A DNA stretch of 64,000 bases from contig NZ_FCOE02000001.1 of the NCBI RefSeq assembly GCF_001544915.2, positions 372,001 to 436,000 on the forward strand, in the 5' to 3' direction. Of this stretch, positions 1 to 8,436 are shown in pieces. Position 1 is the stretch's first letter, and every line of letters begins with the position of its first letter. Source of the DNA: Caballeronia pedi. GTDB lineage: Bacteria; Pseudomonadota; Gammaproteobacteria; Burkholderiales; Burkholderiaceae. The notes under the pieces are model-generated. The model was given only the letters and a program-made list of their open reading frames with translations. It did not search any database and had not been told where the DNA came from. The position numbers were made by a program, and so were the translations under genes.

Positions 1-1331
1 TCTCGCACGGCACCGCCGACGACCACCGCCAGCGCGCCGAAATCGTTCGCGAGGCGGCGCGCCAGGTCGGCCGTGAAGTCGCGATCATGGCGGACCTGCA
101 AGGCCCGAAGATCCGCGTCGGCAAGTTCGAGAACAACAAGACGATGCTCGTCGCGGGCAACCCGTTCATCCTCGACGCCAACTGCCCGCTCGGCAACAAC
201 GAACGCTGCGGCCTCGATTACAAGGATCTGCCGCGCGATCTGCGCGCGGGCGACGTGCTGCTGCTGAATGACGGCCTCATCGTGCTGGATGTGACGCGCG
301 TGATCGGCGAGGAAATCCACACCATCGTGAAGGTCGGCGGCGAGCTGTCGAATAACAAGGGCATCAACCGCCAGGGCGGCGGGCTGACCGCGCCCGCGCT
401 GACCGAAAAGGACATGGAGGACATCAAGACGGCGATGTCGCTCGGCGCGGACTTCGTCGCGGTGTCGTTCCCGAAAAACGCGACCGACATGGAAATGGCG
501 CGGCAACTGGCCAACATCGCGGGCGCGCCGTACGGCATCAAGCCGAAGATGATCGCGAAGATCGAGCGCGCCGAAGCCATTCCGGCGCTGCAGGGCATTC
601 TCGACGCCTCCGACGGCATCATGGTCGCGCGCGGCGATCTCGCGGTGGAAGTGGGCAACGCGGCGGTGCCGGCGCTGCAAAAGCGCATGATCCGCATGGC
701 GCGCGAGTCGAACAAGCTCGTGATCACCGCCACGCAGATGATGGAATCGATGATCCACGCGCCCGTGCCGACGCGCGCGGAAGTGTCGGACGTGGCGAAC
801 GCCGTGCTCGACGGCACCGACGCCGTGATGCTTTCCGCCGAAACCGCCGCGGGCAAGTATCCGGTGACGACCATCGAGACGATGGCCGCCATCTGCGTGG
901 AAGCGGAGAAGTCGGAAGAGTCGCAGCTCGATCGCGATTTCCTCGACCGCACGTTCACGCGCATCGACCAGTCCATCGCGATGGGCGCGCTCTTCACCGC
1001 GTTCCATCTCGGCGCGAAGGCGGTGGTCGCGTTGACGGAATCCGGCTCGACGGCACTGTGGATGTCGCGTCACTGGACCCACGTGCCGATCTTCGCGCTG
1101 ACGCCGCGCGTGTCGAGCGAGCGCACGATGTCGCTGTACCGCAACGTGACGCCGCTGCACGTCGACACCAACATGGACCGCGACGCCGCGCTGAATCAGG
1201 CGCTCGAAGTGGTCGTGTCGAAGGGGTATGCGGCGCGCGGCGACATGGTCGTGCTGACCGTCGGCGAGCCGATGGGTCAGGCGGGCGGCACCAACACGCT
1301 GAAGATCGTGCGTGTCGGCGACCATATCTGA
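1..1331 (+). CDS. pyk: Pyruvate kinase, 5' end outside the window
   Basis: Pyruvate kinase converts phosphoenolpyruvate and ADP to pyruvate and ATP, the last step of glycolysis, in the cytoplasm. The reading frame is open from base 3, and about 442 residues are present of a family length near 480, so only the extreme N-terminus is missing. Visible family signatures are ADLQGPKIR near the start of the fragment, the catalytic-lysine segment AKIERAEA, the metal- and substrate-binding segment MVARGDLAVE, and ITATQMMESM. The C-terminal third is the usual allosteric domain. The gene sits 220 bases upstream of the class II aldolase, the common order in Burkholderia-group chromosomes. The call is secure; only the start cannot be given. 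Confidence 0.97.
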   Translation, partial: SHGTADDHRQRAEIVREAARQVGREVAIMADLQGPKIRVGKFENNKTMLVAGNPFILDANCPLGNNERCGLDYKDLPRDLRAGDVLLLNDGLIVLDVTRVIGEEIHTIVKVGGELSNNKGINRQGGGLTAPALTEKDMEDIKTAMSLGADFVAVSFPKNATDMEMARQLANIAGAPYGIKPKMIAKIERAEAIPALQGILDASDGIMVARGDLAVEVGNAAVPALQKRMIRMARESNKLVITATQMMESMIHAPVPTRAEVSDVANAVLDGTDAVMLSAETAAGKYPVTTIETMAAICVEAEKSEESQLDRDFLDRTFTRIDQSIAMGALFTAFHLGAKAVVALTESGSTALWMSRHWTHVPIFALTPRVSSERTMSLYRNVTPLHVDTNMDRDAALNQALEVVVSKGYAARGDMVVLTVGEPMGQAGGTNTLKIVRVGDHI

Positions 1332-1394
1332 CCGTCGTCAGTAATAACGAGAAAGATGCGCGGTCAAGGGCCGCGCGGTTTGTCGCAGGTCCGT

Positions 1395-1427
1395 GAGCGC
1401 TCGCCGTGCTGACAACGGCGAGCGCTC
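1395..1427. terminator. Perfect 13-bp hairpin between pyk and fba
   Basis: The arms at 1395-1407 and 1415-1427 are perfectly complementary over 13 bp around a 7-base loop (GCTGACA). No T-tract follows on either strand, so this is not a classical Rho-independent terminator. It may protect the pyk mRNA 3' end or assist Rho-dependent termination. Confidence 0.5.
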
Positions 1428-1551
1428 CACCAGACGCGCAAGACGACGAAGCTGACGTTCGTCAGTCGAGGCAACGATAAAGCCGAAAACCGCCCCAGAG
1501 CGGAATCGAGCGCGCTGCAGAATTCGTTTCACATCATGGAGTTTCACCACA

Positions 1552-2616
1552 ATGCCTCTCGTATCAATGCGTCAACTGCTGGATCACGCAGCCGAACACA
1601 GCTACGCCCTCCCGGCATTCAACGTCAATAATCTGGAACAAGTTCAGGCGATCATGGCGGCCGCGCACGAAGTGAACGCGCCCGTCATCATGCAGGCGTC
1701 CGCCGGCGCGCGTAAGTACGCGGGCGAAGCGTTCCTGCGCCATCTGATCGAAGCAGCGGTCGAGTCGTATCCGCATATTCCGGTCGTGATGCATCAGGAT
1801 CACGGCCAGTCGCCGGCGGTGTGCATGGCCGCGATCCGCTCCGGCTTCACCAGCGTGATGATGGACGGCTCGCTCGAAGCCGATGGCAAGACGGTTGCGT
1901 CGTACGAGTACAACGTCGCGGTGTCGAAGCAGGTCGTCGAGTTCTCGCATTCGATCGGCGTCACGGTCGAAGCGGAGCTGGGCGTGCTCGGCTCGCTCGA
2001 AACCATGAAGGGCGACAAGGAAGACGGCCACGGCGCCGAAGGCACGATGACGCGCGAGCAGCTTCTGACCGACGTCGAGCAGGCCGCCGACTTCGTCAGG
2101 CAGACGCAGTGCGATGCCCTGGCGATCGCCATCGGCACGTCGCACGGCGCGTACAAGTTCTCGAAGAAGCCCACGGGCGATATCCTCGCGATCGACCGCA
2201 TCCGCGAAATCCACCAGCGCATTCCGAACACGCATCTCGTGATGCACGGTTCGTCGTCGGTGCCGCAGGAACTGCTCGCGGAAATCCGCGAATTCGGCGG
2301 CGACATGAAGGAAACCTACGGCGTGCCGGTCGAAGAGATTCAGGAAGGCATCAAGCACGGCGTGCGCAAGGTGAACATCGACACCGACTTGCGTCTCGCG
2401 ATCACCGGCGCGATCCGCCGCTATCTGTTCGAAAATCCGTCGAAGTTCGATCCGCGCGATTACCTGAAGCCCGCGCGCGAGGCGGCGAAGGAAATCTGCC
2501 GTCAGCGCTACATGCAGTTCGGCTGCGAAGGCATGGCCGGCAAGATCAAGCCCGTTCCGCTCGACAAGATCGCCGAGAAGTACAAGTCCGGCGCACTCGC
2601 GCAGATCGTGAAATAA
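1552..2616 (+). CDS. fba: Fructose-bisphosphate aldolase, class II
   Basis: This 354-residue zinc enzyme reversibly splits fructose 1,6-bisphosphate into dihydroxyacetone phosphate and glyceraldehyde 3-phosphate in glycolysis and gluconeogenesis. The segment MHQDHGQ (about residues 80-86) carries the catalytic Asp83 and zinc ligand His84. Further ligand and phosphate-binding segments are [25 protein letters not shown] and NIDTDLRLA. Length and motifs fit the CbbA-like subgroup. A GGAG sequence lies about 10 bases before the ATG. It follows pyk on the same strand with a hairpin between them, and a likely terminator follows its stop, so it is probably transcribed as a unit of its own. Confidence 0.97.
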   Translation: MPLVSMRQLLDHAAEHSYALPAFNVNNLEQVQAIMAAAHEVNAPVIMQASAGARKYAGEAFLRHLIEAAVESYPHIPVVMHQDHGQSPAVCMAAIRSGFTSVMMDGSLEADGKTVASYEYNVAVSKQVVEFSHSIGVTVEAELGVLGSLETMKGDKEDGHGAEGTMTREQLLTDVEQAADFVRQTQCDALAIAIGTSHGAYKFSKKPTGDILAIDRIREIHQRIPNTHLVMHGSSSVPQELLAEIREFGGDMKETYGVPVEEIQEGIKHGVRKVNIDTDLRLAITGAIRRYLFENPSKFDPRDYLKPAREAAKEICRQRYMQFGCEGMAGKIKPVPLDKIAEKYKSGALAQIVK

Positions 2617-2643
2617 AGCGCGGTCGATTTGTAAAGTAAAATC

Positions 2644-2681
2644 AACGGGTTCCGGGTTCGGAGCCCGTTCGCATTTCTTTT
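2644..2681 (+). terminator. Likely Rho-independent terminator of fba
   Basis: The arms at 2644-2653 (AACGGGTTCC) and 2660-2669 (GGAGCCCGTT) pair over 10 positions with one G-T wobble, and a pyrimidine-rich tract containing TTTCTTTTCC follows. It lies just after the fba stop and before purC. Confidence 0.65.
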
Positions 2682-2734
2682 CCCCGCGCCAGAGGTCCGA
2701 GCGCGGGTTTCACCATTTCAGTCCTTCCCGGTAC

Positions 2735-3631
2735 ATGACGATGTCCACGCTATACGAATCCACGATCAAATCGCTGCCGCTGCTCGGCCGCGGCAAGGTC
2801 CGCGACAATTACGCAGTCGGTCAGGACAAGCTCCTGATCGTGACGACCGACCGCCTTTCCGCATTCGATGTCGTCATGGGCGAGCCGATTCCGAACAAGG
2901 GCCGCGTGCTCAACACGATGGCCGATTTCTGGTTCGAGAAGCTCGGGCACATCGTGCCGAATCACAACACGGGCATCGATCCGGCTTCCGTCGTCGCGGC
3001 CGATGAAATCGAGCAGGTCAACGGCCGCGCGGTCGTCGTGAAGCGTCTGGAGCCGATTCTCGTCGAAGCCGTGGTGCGCGGCTATCTCGCGGGCAGCGGC
3101 TGGAAAGACTATCAGGCAACCGGTTCCGTGTGCGGCGTCGAGTTGCCGCCGGGCCTGCAGAACGCGCAGAAGCTGCCCGAGCCGATTTTCACGCCGGCGG
3201 CGAAGGCCGAAATGGGCCATCACGACGAAAACATCACCTACGATGAGATGGAACGCCGCATCGGCACCGAACTGTCGGCGACGATCAAGCGCATCTCTAT
3301 CCAGTTGTACAAGGAAGCGGCCGAGTACGCGGCGACGCGCGGCATCATCATCGCGGATACGAAGTTCGAATTCGGTCTCGACAACAAGGGCGAGCTGTAT
3401 CTGATGGACGAAGTGCTGACCGCCGATTCGTCGCGCTTCTGGCCCGCGGACGGCTATCAGGTCGGCACGAATCCGCCGTCGTTCGACAAGCAGTTCGTGC
3501 GCGACTGGCTCGAAACGCAGACGTGGAAGAAAGAGCCGCCCGCGCCGAAGCTGCCGGATGACGTGATCGCGAAGACGTCGGAGAAGTATCAGGAAGCGCT
3601 TCAGCGTTTGACCGGCAAGACGCTCGACTAA
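2735..3631 (+). CDS. purC: Phosphoribosylaminoimidazole-succinocarboxamide synthase
   Basis: PurC (SAICAR synthetase) joins aspartate to CAIR with ATP in de novo purine synthesis. The 298-residue protein opens with the family block [12 protein letters not shown] and carries the internal blocks [20 protein letters not shown] and [14 protein letters not shown], the last being the C-terminal SAICAR signature. Two ATGs six bases apart (2735 and 2741) could start it; neither has a strong ribosome binding site. Immediately downstream are purE and purK, which carry out the preceding two steps that make CAIR, so the three form one purine operon. The length fits the longer single-domain form seen in beta-proteobacteria. 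Confidence 0.96.
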   Translation: MTMSTLYESTIKSLPLLGRGKVRDNYAVGQDKLLIVTTDRLSAFDVVMGEPIPNKGRVLNTMADFWFEKLGHIVPNHNTGIDPASVVAADEIEQVNGRAVVVKRLEPILVEAVVRGYLAGSGWKDYQATGSVCGVELPPGLQNAQKLPEPIFTPAAKAEMGHHDENITYDEMERRIGTELSATIKRISIQLYKEAAEYAATRGIIIADTKFEFGLDNKGELYLMDEVLTADSSRFWPADGYQVGTNPPSFDKQFVRDWLETQTWKKEPPAPKLPDDVIAKTSEKYQEALQRLTGKTLD

Positions 3632-3649
3632 GCAGAGGAAAGCAGTTCG

Positions 3650-4162
3650 ATGACCAAGGCAGCGCACACGCATGAAACGCCGCTCGTCGGCGTGTTGATG
3701 GGTTCCAGCTCCGACTGGGACGTGATGAAGAACGCGGTGGCGATTCTTCAGGAATTCGGCGTGCCGTACGAGGCGAAAGTCGTCTCGGCGCATCGCATGC
3801 CGGACGAGATGTTCGCCTACGCCGAAAGCGCGCGTGAACGCGGCGTGCGCGCGATCATCGCGGGCGCGGGCGGCGCGGCGCATCTGCCGGGCATGCTCGC
3901 CGCGAAGACCACGGTGCCGGTGCTCGGCGTGCCGGTGGCGAGCAAGTATCTGAAGGGCGTCGATTCGCTGCATTCGATCGTGCAGATGCCCAAGGGCGTG
4001 CCGGTCGCGACCTTCGCCATCGGCGAGGCGGGCGCGGCGAACGCGGCGCTGTTCGCGGTGTCGATCCTGAGCGTGACGGACGCCCGTTACGCCGAGGCGC
4101 TCGCCGCGTTTCGCGTGAAGCAGAATCAGGCGGCGCGGGACATGGCGCTGCCGCCGCTCTGA
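3650..4162 (+). CDS. purE: N5-carboxyaminoimidazole ribonucleotide mutase
   Basis: PurE moves the carboxyl group of N5-CAIR to C4, giving CAIR, the substrate of PurC. The 170-residue protein has the class I PurE signatures [13 protein letters not shown] near the N-terminus, [11 protein letters not shown] with the active-site His, and [13 protein letters not shown] in the middle. It begins 18 bases after purC and has a purine-rich ribosome binding site (AGAGGAAAG) before its ATG. purK follows, and the two enzymes act in sequence. Confidence 0.96.
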   Translation: MTKAAHTHETPLVGVLMGSSSDWDVMKNAVAILQEFGVPYEAKVVSAHRMPDEMFAYAESARERGVRAIIAGAGGAAHLPGMLAAKTTVPVLGVPVASKYLKGVDSLHSIVQMPKGVPVATFAIGEAGAANAALFAVSILSVTDARYAEALAAFRVKQNQAARDMALPPL

Positions 4163-4229
4163 TGACCCGGCGCGCGGACCGCGCGTCGCGCCATCGCCGA
4201 TGCCCACAGCCAGCCACCCAAGCCCCACG

Positions 4230-5417
4230 ATGAACCCACACAACTCCCCGATTTCTCCCATCCTGCCCGGCGCGTGGCTCGGCATGGTAGGCGGCGGCCA
4301 GCTCGGCCGCATGTTCTGCTTCGCCGCGCAATCGATGGGTTACCGCGTCGCCGTCCTCGATCCGGACGAGACGAGCCCCGCCGGCGCGGTTGCGGATCGC
4401 CATATCCGCGCCGCTTACGACGATAAAAACGCGCTCACCGAACTCGGCCGCCTGTGCGCGGCGATATCGACGGAATTCGAGAACGTGCCGGCCGCGAGTC
4501 TCGAATTTCTCGCGTCGTGCACGTTCGTCAGTCCGGCTGCGGGCTGCGTGGCGATCGCGCAGGACCGCGTCGCGGAAAAGCGCTTTATCGCGGCATCGGG
4601 CGTGCCGGTCGCGCCGCATGTCGTGATCGAATCGGCGCTGGCGCTCGCCGCGCTCCCCGACGAGACGATCGCGGCCGTGCTGCCGGGCATTCTCAAGACC
4701 GCGCGCCTCGGCTACGACGGCAAGGGGCAGGTCAGCGTGCGCAATGTCGCGGACGTGCGCAACGCGTATGCATCGCTGTCGGGCGTGCCGTGCGTGCTGG
4801 AAAAGCGCATGCCGCTCAAGTACGAAGTATCCGTGCTGATCGCGCGCGGCGGCGACGGCAAGTCGGCCGTGTTCCCGCTCGCGCAGAACGTGCACGTGAA
4901 CGGCATTCTCGCGAAGACGGTCGTGCCCGCGCCGGATGCATCGGCGGCGCTGGTCGCGCAGGCGCAGGACGCCGCGCTCACCATCGCGGCGAAGCTCGGT
5001 TATGTCGGCGTGCTGTGCGTCGAATTCTTCGTGCTGGAGGACGGCACGCTCATCGCCAATGAAATGGCGCCGCGTCCGCACAATTCCGGCCACTACACGG
5101 TGGATGCCTGCGCGACGAGCCAGTTCGAGCAACAGGTTCGCGCGATGACCGGCATGCCGCTTGGCGACACGCGGCAGCATTCGCCCGCCGCGATGCTGAA
5201 CCTGCTCGGCGATATCTGGTTCGATGGCGACAAGGCGCGTGCGCCCGCCTGGACGGAAGTCGCCGCGATGCCTTCGGCGCGGCTGCACCTGTACGGCAAG
5301 GAAGAGGCGCGCCGGGGCCGCAAGATGGGCCACATCAACTTCACGGCGGCGACGCTCGAAGAAGCGCGCACGGCGGCGCGCGACTGCGCGCGCATGCTGC
5401 ATATCCCGCTCGACTGA
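4230..5417 (+). CDS. purK: N5-carboxyaminoimidazole ribonucleotide synthase
   Basis: PurK is an ATP-grasp enzyme that carboxylates AIR with bicarbonate to give N5-CAIR for PurE. The N-terminal pre-ATP-grasp Rossmann segment ([12 protein letters not shown]), the GYDGKGQ glycine-rich loop and the segment [13 protein letters not shown] are all visible. An upstream in-frame ATG at 4200 would add ten residues. I chose 4230 because the resulting start (MNPHNSP) resembles Burkholderia PurK proteins; neither start has a clear ribosome binding site. It follows purE at short distance and precedes tsaC by 19 bases, so the unit purC-purE-purK-tsaC is probably co-transcribed. Confidence 0.94.
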   Translation: MNPHNSPISPILPGAWLGMVGGGQLGRMFCFAAQSMGYRVAVLDPDETSPAGAVADRHIRAAYDDKNALTELGRLCAAISTEFENVPAASLEFLASCTFVSPAAGCVAIAQDRVAEKRFIAASGVPVAPHVVIESALALAALPDETIAAVLPGILKTARLGYDGKGQVSVRNVADVRNAYASLSGVPCVLEKRMPLKYEVSVLIARGGDGKSAVFPLAQNVHVNGILAKTVVPAPDASAALVAQAQDAALTIAAKLGYVGVLCVEFFVLEDGTLIANEMAPRPHNSGHYTVDACATSQFEQQVRAMTGMPLGDTRQHSPAAMLNLLGDIWFDGDKARAPAWTEVAAMPSARLHLYGKEEARRGRKMGHINFTAATLEEARTAARDCARMLHIPLD

Positions 5418-5436
5418 GTTTTTTGCCGTAGAAGCA

Positions 5437-6468
5437 ATGACCATCATCTATCCGAGCGTCGCGCAGATCGACGAAGCCGCCGCCTTGCTCGATGGCGGCG
5501 AACTCGTCGCGTTTCCGACCGAAACGGTCTACGGACTCGGCGGCGACGCCGAGAATCCGGATGCCATCGCGCGCATCTATGCGGCGAAGGGACGGCCGGC
5601 GAATCATCCGGTGATCGTGCATCTCGCGCCCGAAGCCGATCCGGGCTACTGGGTGCGCGAGCTGCCTGCCGATGCGCAGAAGCTCATCGATGCGTTCTGG
5701 CCCGGACCTTTGACGCTGATCCTCAAGCGCGCGGCACATATTCCTGCGGCGGTGAGCGGCGGACAGGATTCGGTCGGCGTGCGGTGTCCGTCGCATCCGG
5801 TCGCGCAGCAGTTGCTGTCGGCGTTTCATGGGCGGCGTTTGGGCAGCGGGAAGCAGGGCGGCGTGGCGGGGCCGTCGGCCAATCGCTTCGGCCATGTCAG
5901 TCCGACGACCGCGCAGCATGTGCGCGATGAGTTCGGCAGCGCCGTGCATGTGCTCGATGGCGGGGCGGCGGATGTCGGCATCGAATCGACGATTCTGGAT
6001 CTGTCGCGCGGTTTTCCCGCTCTGCTGCGGCCGGGGCATGTGAGCCCGCAGCAGATCGCGGACGTGATCGGCATTGCGCCGCGTTTGCCGGACGGATCGG
6101 ACGCGACGGCGCCGCGCGCGTCAGGGACGTTGAAGGCGCATTACGCGCCGCGCACGCCGCTCGCGTTGCTGCCCTTCGAGACGATCGAGCCGCTGATCGC
6201 CGCGCAGGATCGGGCGAGCGGGAAGAAGATCGCGCTGGTCGCGCGGGCATCGCGGGCGGGCGAATGGGCGCACGCGGCGAATGTGCATTTCGTGGCCGCG
6301 CCGGAAGATCCGCAGAGTTATGCGCGTGATTTGTATGGCTTGTTGCGCGCGCTGGATCGTGCGAATGTCGAGCGGATTCTGATCGAGCGGTTGCCGGAGA
6401 CGGTGGAGTGGATCGCGGTGAATGATCGGCTGGGGAGGGCGGCGGCGGCGTTTGAGGCGGAGGAGTGA
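5437..6468 (+). CDS. tsaC: L-threonylcarbamoyladenylate synthase, Sua5/YwlC type
   Basis: This enzyme makes threonylcarbamoyl-AMP from threonine, bicarbonate and ATP, the precursor for the t6A modification of ANN-decoding tRNAs. The frame is open from 5224, but the ATG at 5437 gives the family N-terminus and lies just after purK. The first 200 residues are the YrdC-like domain, with FPTETVYGLGGDA, KGRPANHPVIVH, GPSANRFGHVSPT and STILDLS. The remainder (to residue 343) is the C-terminal Sua5 domain, linked by SGTLKAHYAPRTP, so this is the long two-domain form. Its co-orientation with the purine genes is usual in this group. Confidence 0.93.
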   Translation: MTIIYPSVAQIDEAAALLDGGELVAFPTETVYGLGGDAENPDAIARIYAAKGRPANHPVIVHLAPEADPGYWVRELPADAQKLIDAFWPGPLTLILKRAAHIPAAVSGGQDSVGVRCPSHPVAQQLLSAFHGRRLGSGKQGGVAGPSANRFGHVSPTTAQHVRDEFGSAVHVLDGGAADVGIESTILDLSRGFPALLRPGHVSPQQIADVIGIAPRLPDGSDATAPRASGTLKAHYAPRTPLALLPFETIEPLIAAQDRASGKKIALVARASRAGEWAHAANVHFVAAPEDPQSYARDLYGLLRALDRANVERILIERLPETVEWIAVNDRLGRAAAAFEAEE

Positions 6469-6539
6469 GGGTGTGTTGGGTTGCAAAAGGTTGCTTTTGG
6501 TCGCACAATAAACCACTTATGCAACTGGGAGACCTGGAC

Positions 6540-6761
6540 ATGGCCGTAGCACTCAAACTCTCCGACGAACTCGTCGAAATCGCGAAACCGCACGCGGCGG
6601 CAATGCATCGCTCTGTGCCGAAGCAGATCGAACACTGGGCACGGCTCGGAAAGGCCGTCGAAGAAAACCCGGAACTTCCCGTTCAGTTCATCAAGGACAC
6701 GCTTCTCGCTGTTGAGGAGGCCAAAGCGGGTCAAGTTTCGGACTATCAGTTTGCTTCGTGA
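6540..6761 (+). CDS. ParD-like antitoxin of a type II toxin-antitoxin pair
   Basis: A 73-residue protein (MAVALKLSDELVEIAKPHA) that resembles the ParD-like antitoxin family, which combines a short N-terminal DNA-binding element with a toxin-wrapping tail. The ATG at 6540 has a clear GGGAG ribosome binding site at 6527-6531; an in-frame ATG at 6519 lacks one. Its stop TGA shares a base with the ATG of the downstream toxin, so translation is coupled, as is typical of such modules. Antitoxins of this kind usually repress their own operon together with the toxin. The gene is AT-richer than tsaC before it, which suggests separate acquisition. Confidence 0.75.
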   Translation: MAVALKLSDELVEIAKPHAAAMHRSVPKQIEHWARLGKAVEENPELPVQFIKDTLLAVEEAKAGQVSDYQFAS

Positions 6762-7033
6762 TGTCCATGAAAGTTGTCGCTACACCGACCTTCGAGAGGG
6801 CAGCCAAGAAACTGCATGCACGCGACAGAAAGGTTCTCGATGAAGCAGTGCGTGAGATCCTCGCAGCGCCTGATGTGGGCGTCGCGAAGAAGGGGGATCT
6901 TGCAGGTGTCTTCGTTCACAAGTTCAAGCTGAACAAACAGGAAACCTTGCTCTCATACCAGTTCTCGGCGTCGACCATCGTGCTTCTGAGCATCGGCTCA
7001 CACGAGAACTTCTACCGCGATCTGAAGCGTTAA
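6761..7033 (+). CDS. RelE/ParE-superfamily toxin
   Basis: A 90-residue basic protein with the RelE/ParE layout: MKVVATPTFERAAKKLHARD (N-terminal strand and helix), a middle stretch KKGDLAGVFVHKFKLN, and a C-terminal strand with LLSIGSHENFYRDLKR. The family either cuts ribosome-bound mRNA (RelE) or inhibits gyrase (ParE); the sequence alone does not tell me which. Possible starts are GTG 6758, ATG 6761 and ATG 6767; ATG 6761 gives a TGATG junction with the antitoxin stop. A strong terminator follows directly, so the two genes form a closed bicistronic unit. Confidence 0.78.
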   Translation: MSMKVVATPTFERAAKKLHARDRKVLDEAVREILAAPDVGVAKKGDLAGVFVHKFKLNKQETLLSYQFSASTIVLLSIGSHENFYRDLKR

Positions 7034-7038
7034 CGAGC

Positions 7039-7072
7039 GCCGCCCGGCTGATCCGTAGCCGGGCGGCTTCTC
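7039..7072 (+). terminator. Terminator of the toxin-antitoxin operon
   Basis: An 11-bp perfect stem (arms 7039-7049 GCCGCCCGGCT and 7057-7067) with a 7-base loop is followed by TTCTCTCGT. It begins six bases after the toxin stop. Confidence 0.75.
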
Positions 7073-7094
7073 TCGTCAAACCGCTAGTCGTCCC

Positions 7095-8204
7095 TTACTT
7101 CCCCAACCCCGATTTCGCAATCGTCTGCTCCGCCGTCTGCGCATAGAGCGCATGCAGATGCGTCGTCGGGTGCACGGTATCGGCGTACATGTACGTCTGA
7201 TCCGCGCCTGCAACCGTCAACGTCTGCGGCGAGCAGAACAGCGAGGTCGCGAAAGCCTGCGGATTCGGTTCGCCAAACTTCTGCGCCGCCGCGGCCATCG
7301 CCTGCAGATTGCAGCCCGTGCCCGTATTCGACACCGTGAAGCCGAACTGCGCGAAATTCGCCGTGATATTGGCGAGCGGCGGAACGATGTCGAGGTAAAT
7401 GACCTTCGACATCAGCCCGCTTTGCGTCAGCGCTGCCGCAAGCGCCTGATTGAAGCCGAGCGACGCTTGCGAGAGCAGTGCGCGCGTCTGGGCGTTGCTC
7501 ATCATGCCCTGCGGCGTCGTGCCGATATCGGGCACGTTCGACACCAGCACGTGCGTCGCGCCGCTCTGCACGACCTTGCCGATCACGCCCGCCAGATCGA
7601 TCGCCGCCTTGCCGATCGCGGCGGTGGCCGCGGCTGGCGTCATCTGGCCGCTCTGGACCGCGGTGAGGTTGAACAGAATATCGTTCGCGCCGCCGTTGAT
7701 GATGACGAGCTGATTCGCATTGAAACTGCCGTGCGCGGACAGATAATTCGACACCTGCGTGACGACCGGAACCGTCAGCGCCTGCGTGTAGTTGGCGGGA
7801 TCGGTGGTCGCATGGCCGATGCCGATCGGATTGGTCACGCGCGAGCCGCCCTGCGCGTAGCCGAGACCGCCTTGCGGGGTGGGCGGCACGCCGAAGCCGC
7901 CGGTCATCGCGGGCGCCAGTGTATCGCCGTAATACTGCGCGACGTTCTGCACCCAGACCTGACCCGGATTCGTCGTGAAACGGCCACCGCCGAAGTTCGC
8001 CGCCGCGACCGGCGCATACGTGCCGACATCGGACAGGCTGTCGCCGAACGACACCACCTGCAGCTTGACGCCGCCCGGCGGCGTGGAATTGTTGTTGTCG
8101 TCACCGCCGCCGCCGCACGCGGCGAGCAGGGCAAAGGCCGCGCTGGCCGTCGCGACTTGAGCAAAGCGCACCAGTGCGGCGCGCGTCGAGCGTTGCTTGT
8201 TCAT
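7095..8204 (-). CDS. GDSL/SGNH-family esterase lipoprotein
   Basis: A 369-residue exported esterase or lipase candidate. The N-terminus is a lipoprotein signal ending in the lipobox LLAAC with Cys30 as the lipid-bearing residue, followed by a Gly/Asp/Asn linker. The SGNH blocks are present: block I VSFGDSLSDVG (nucleophile Ser56), block III NGGANDILF and block V ADTVHPTTH with the Asp-His pair. This layout matches secreted GDSL esterases of Burkholderia, with no beta-barrel autotransporter domain. A GGGAG/GAGG region precedes the ATG. The true substrate cannot be told from sequence. It is separated from dacB by about 230 bases and probably has its own promoter there. Confidence 0.88.
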   Translation of the reverse strand: MNKQRSTRAALVRFAQVATASAAFALLAACGGGGDDNNNSTPPGGVKLQVVSFGDSLSDVGTYAPVAAANFGGGRFTTNPGQVWVQNVAQYYGDTLAPAMTGGFGVPPTPQGGLGYAQGGSRVTNPIGIGHATTDPANYTQALTVPVVTQVSNYLSAHGSFNANQLVIINGGANDILFNLTAVQSGQMTPAAATAAIGKAAIDLAGVIGKVVQSGATHVLVSNVPDIGTTPQGMMSNAQTRALLSQASLGFNQALAAALTQSGLMSKVIYLDIVPPLANITANFAQFGFTVSNTGTGCNLQAMAAAAQKFGEPNPQAFATSLFCSPQTLTVAGADQTYMYADTVHPTTHLHALYAQTAEQTIAKSGLGK

Positions 8205-8436
8205 GGACCTCGTCTCCCTCTTGGGTGTTTTCTAGTTCGATTACGGCGCTGACCGTCTTGCGGTCTCACGCCGCGTACCTGCGAGTTTAAGCGATGCGGC
8301 GTGCCCGTCCCGACACGCGATGCTTCCGGCTGAACGCCGTGCCCGACAGCGTACACGCCGCGCGCGGCTTCCCGGGCGTCACTTCGTAGAAGAAATCTTC
8401 GGTCGCGCCCGCGCTGCGTGCCTGCGAGCGCGTCGT

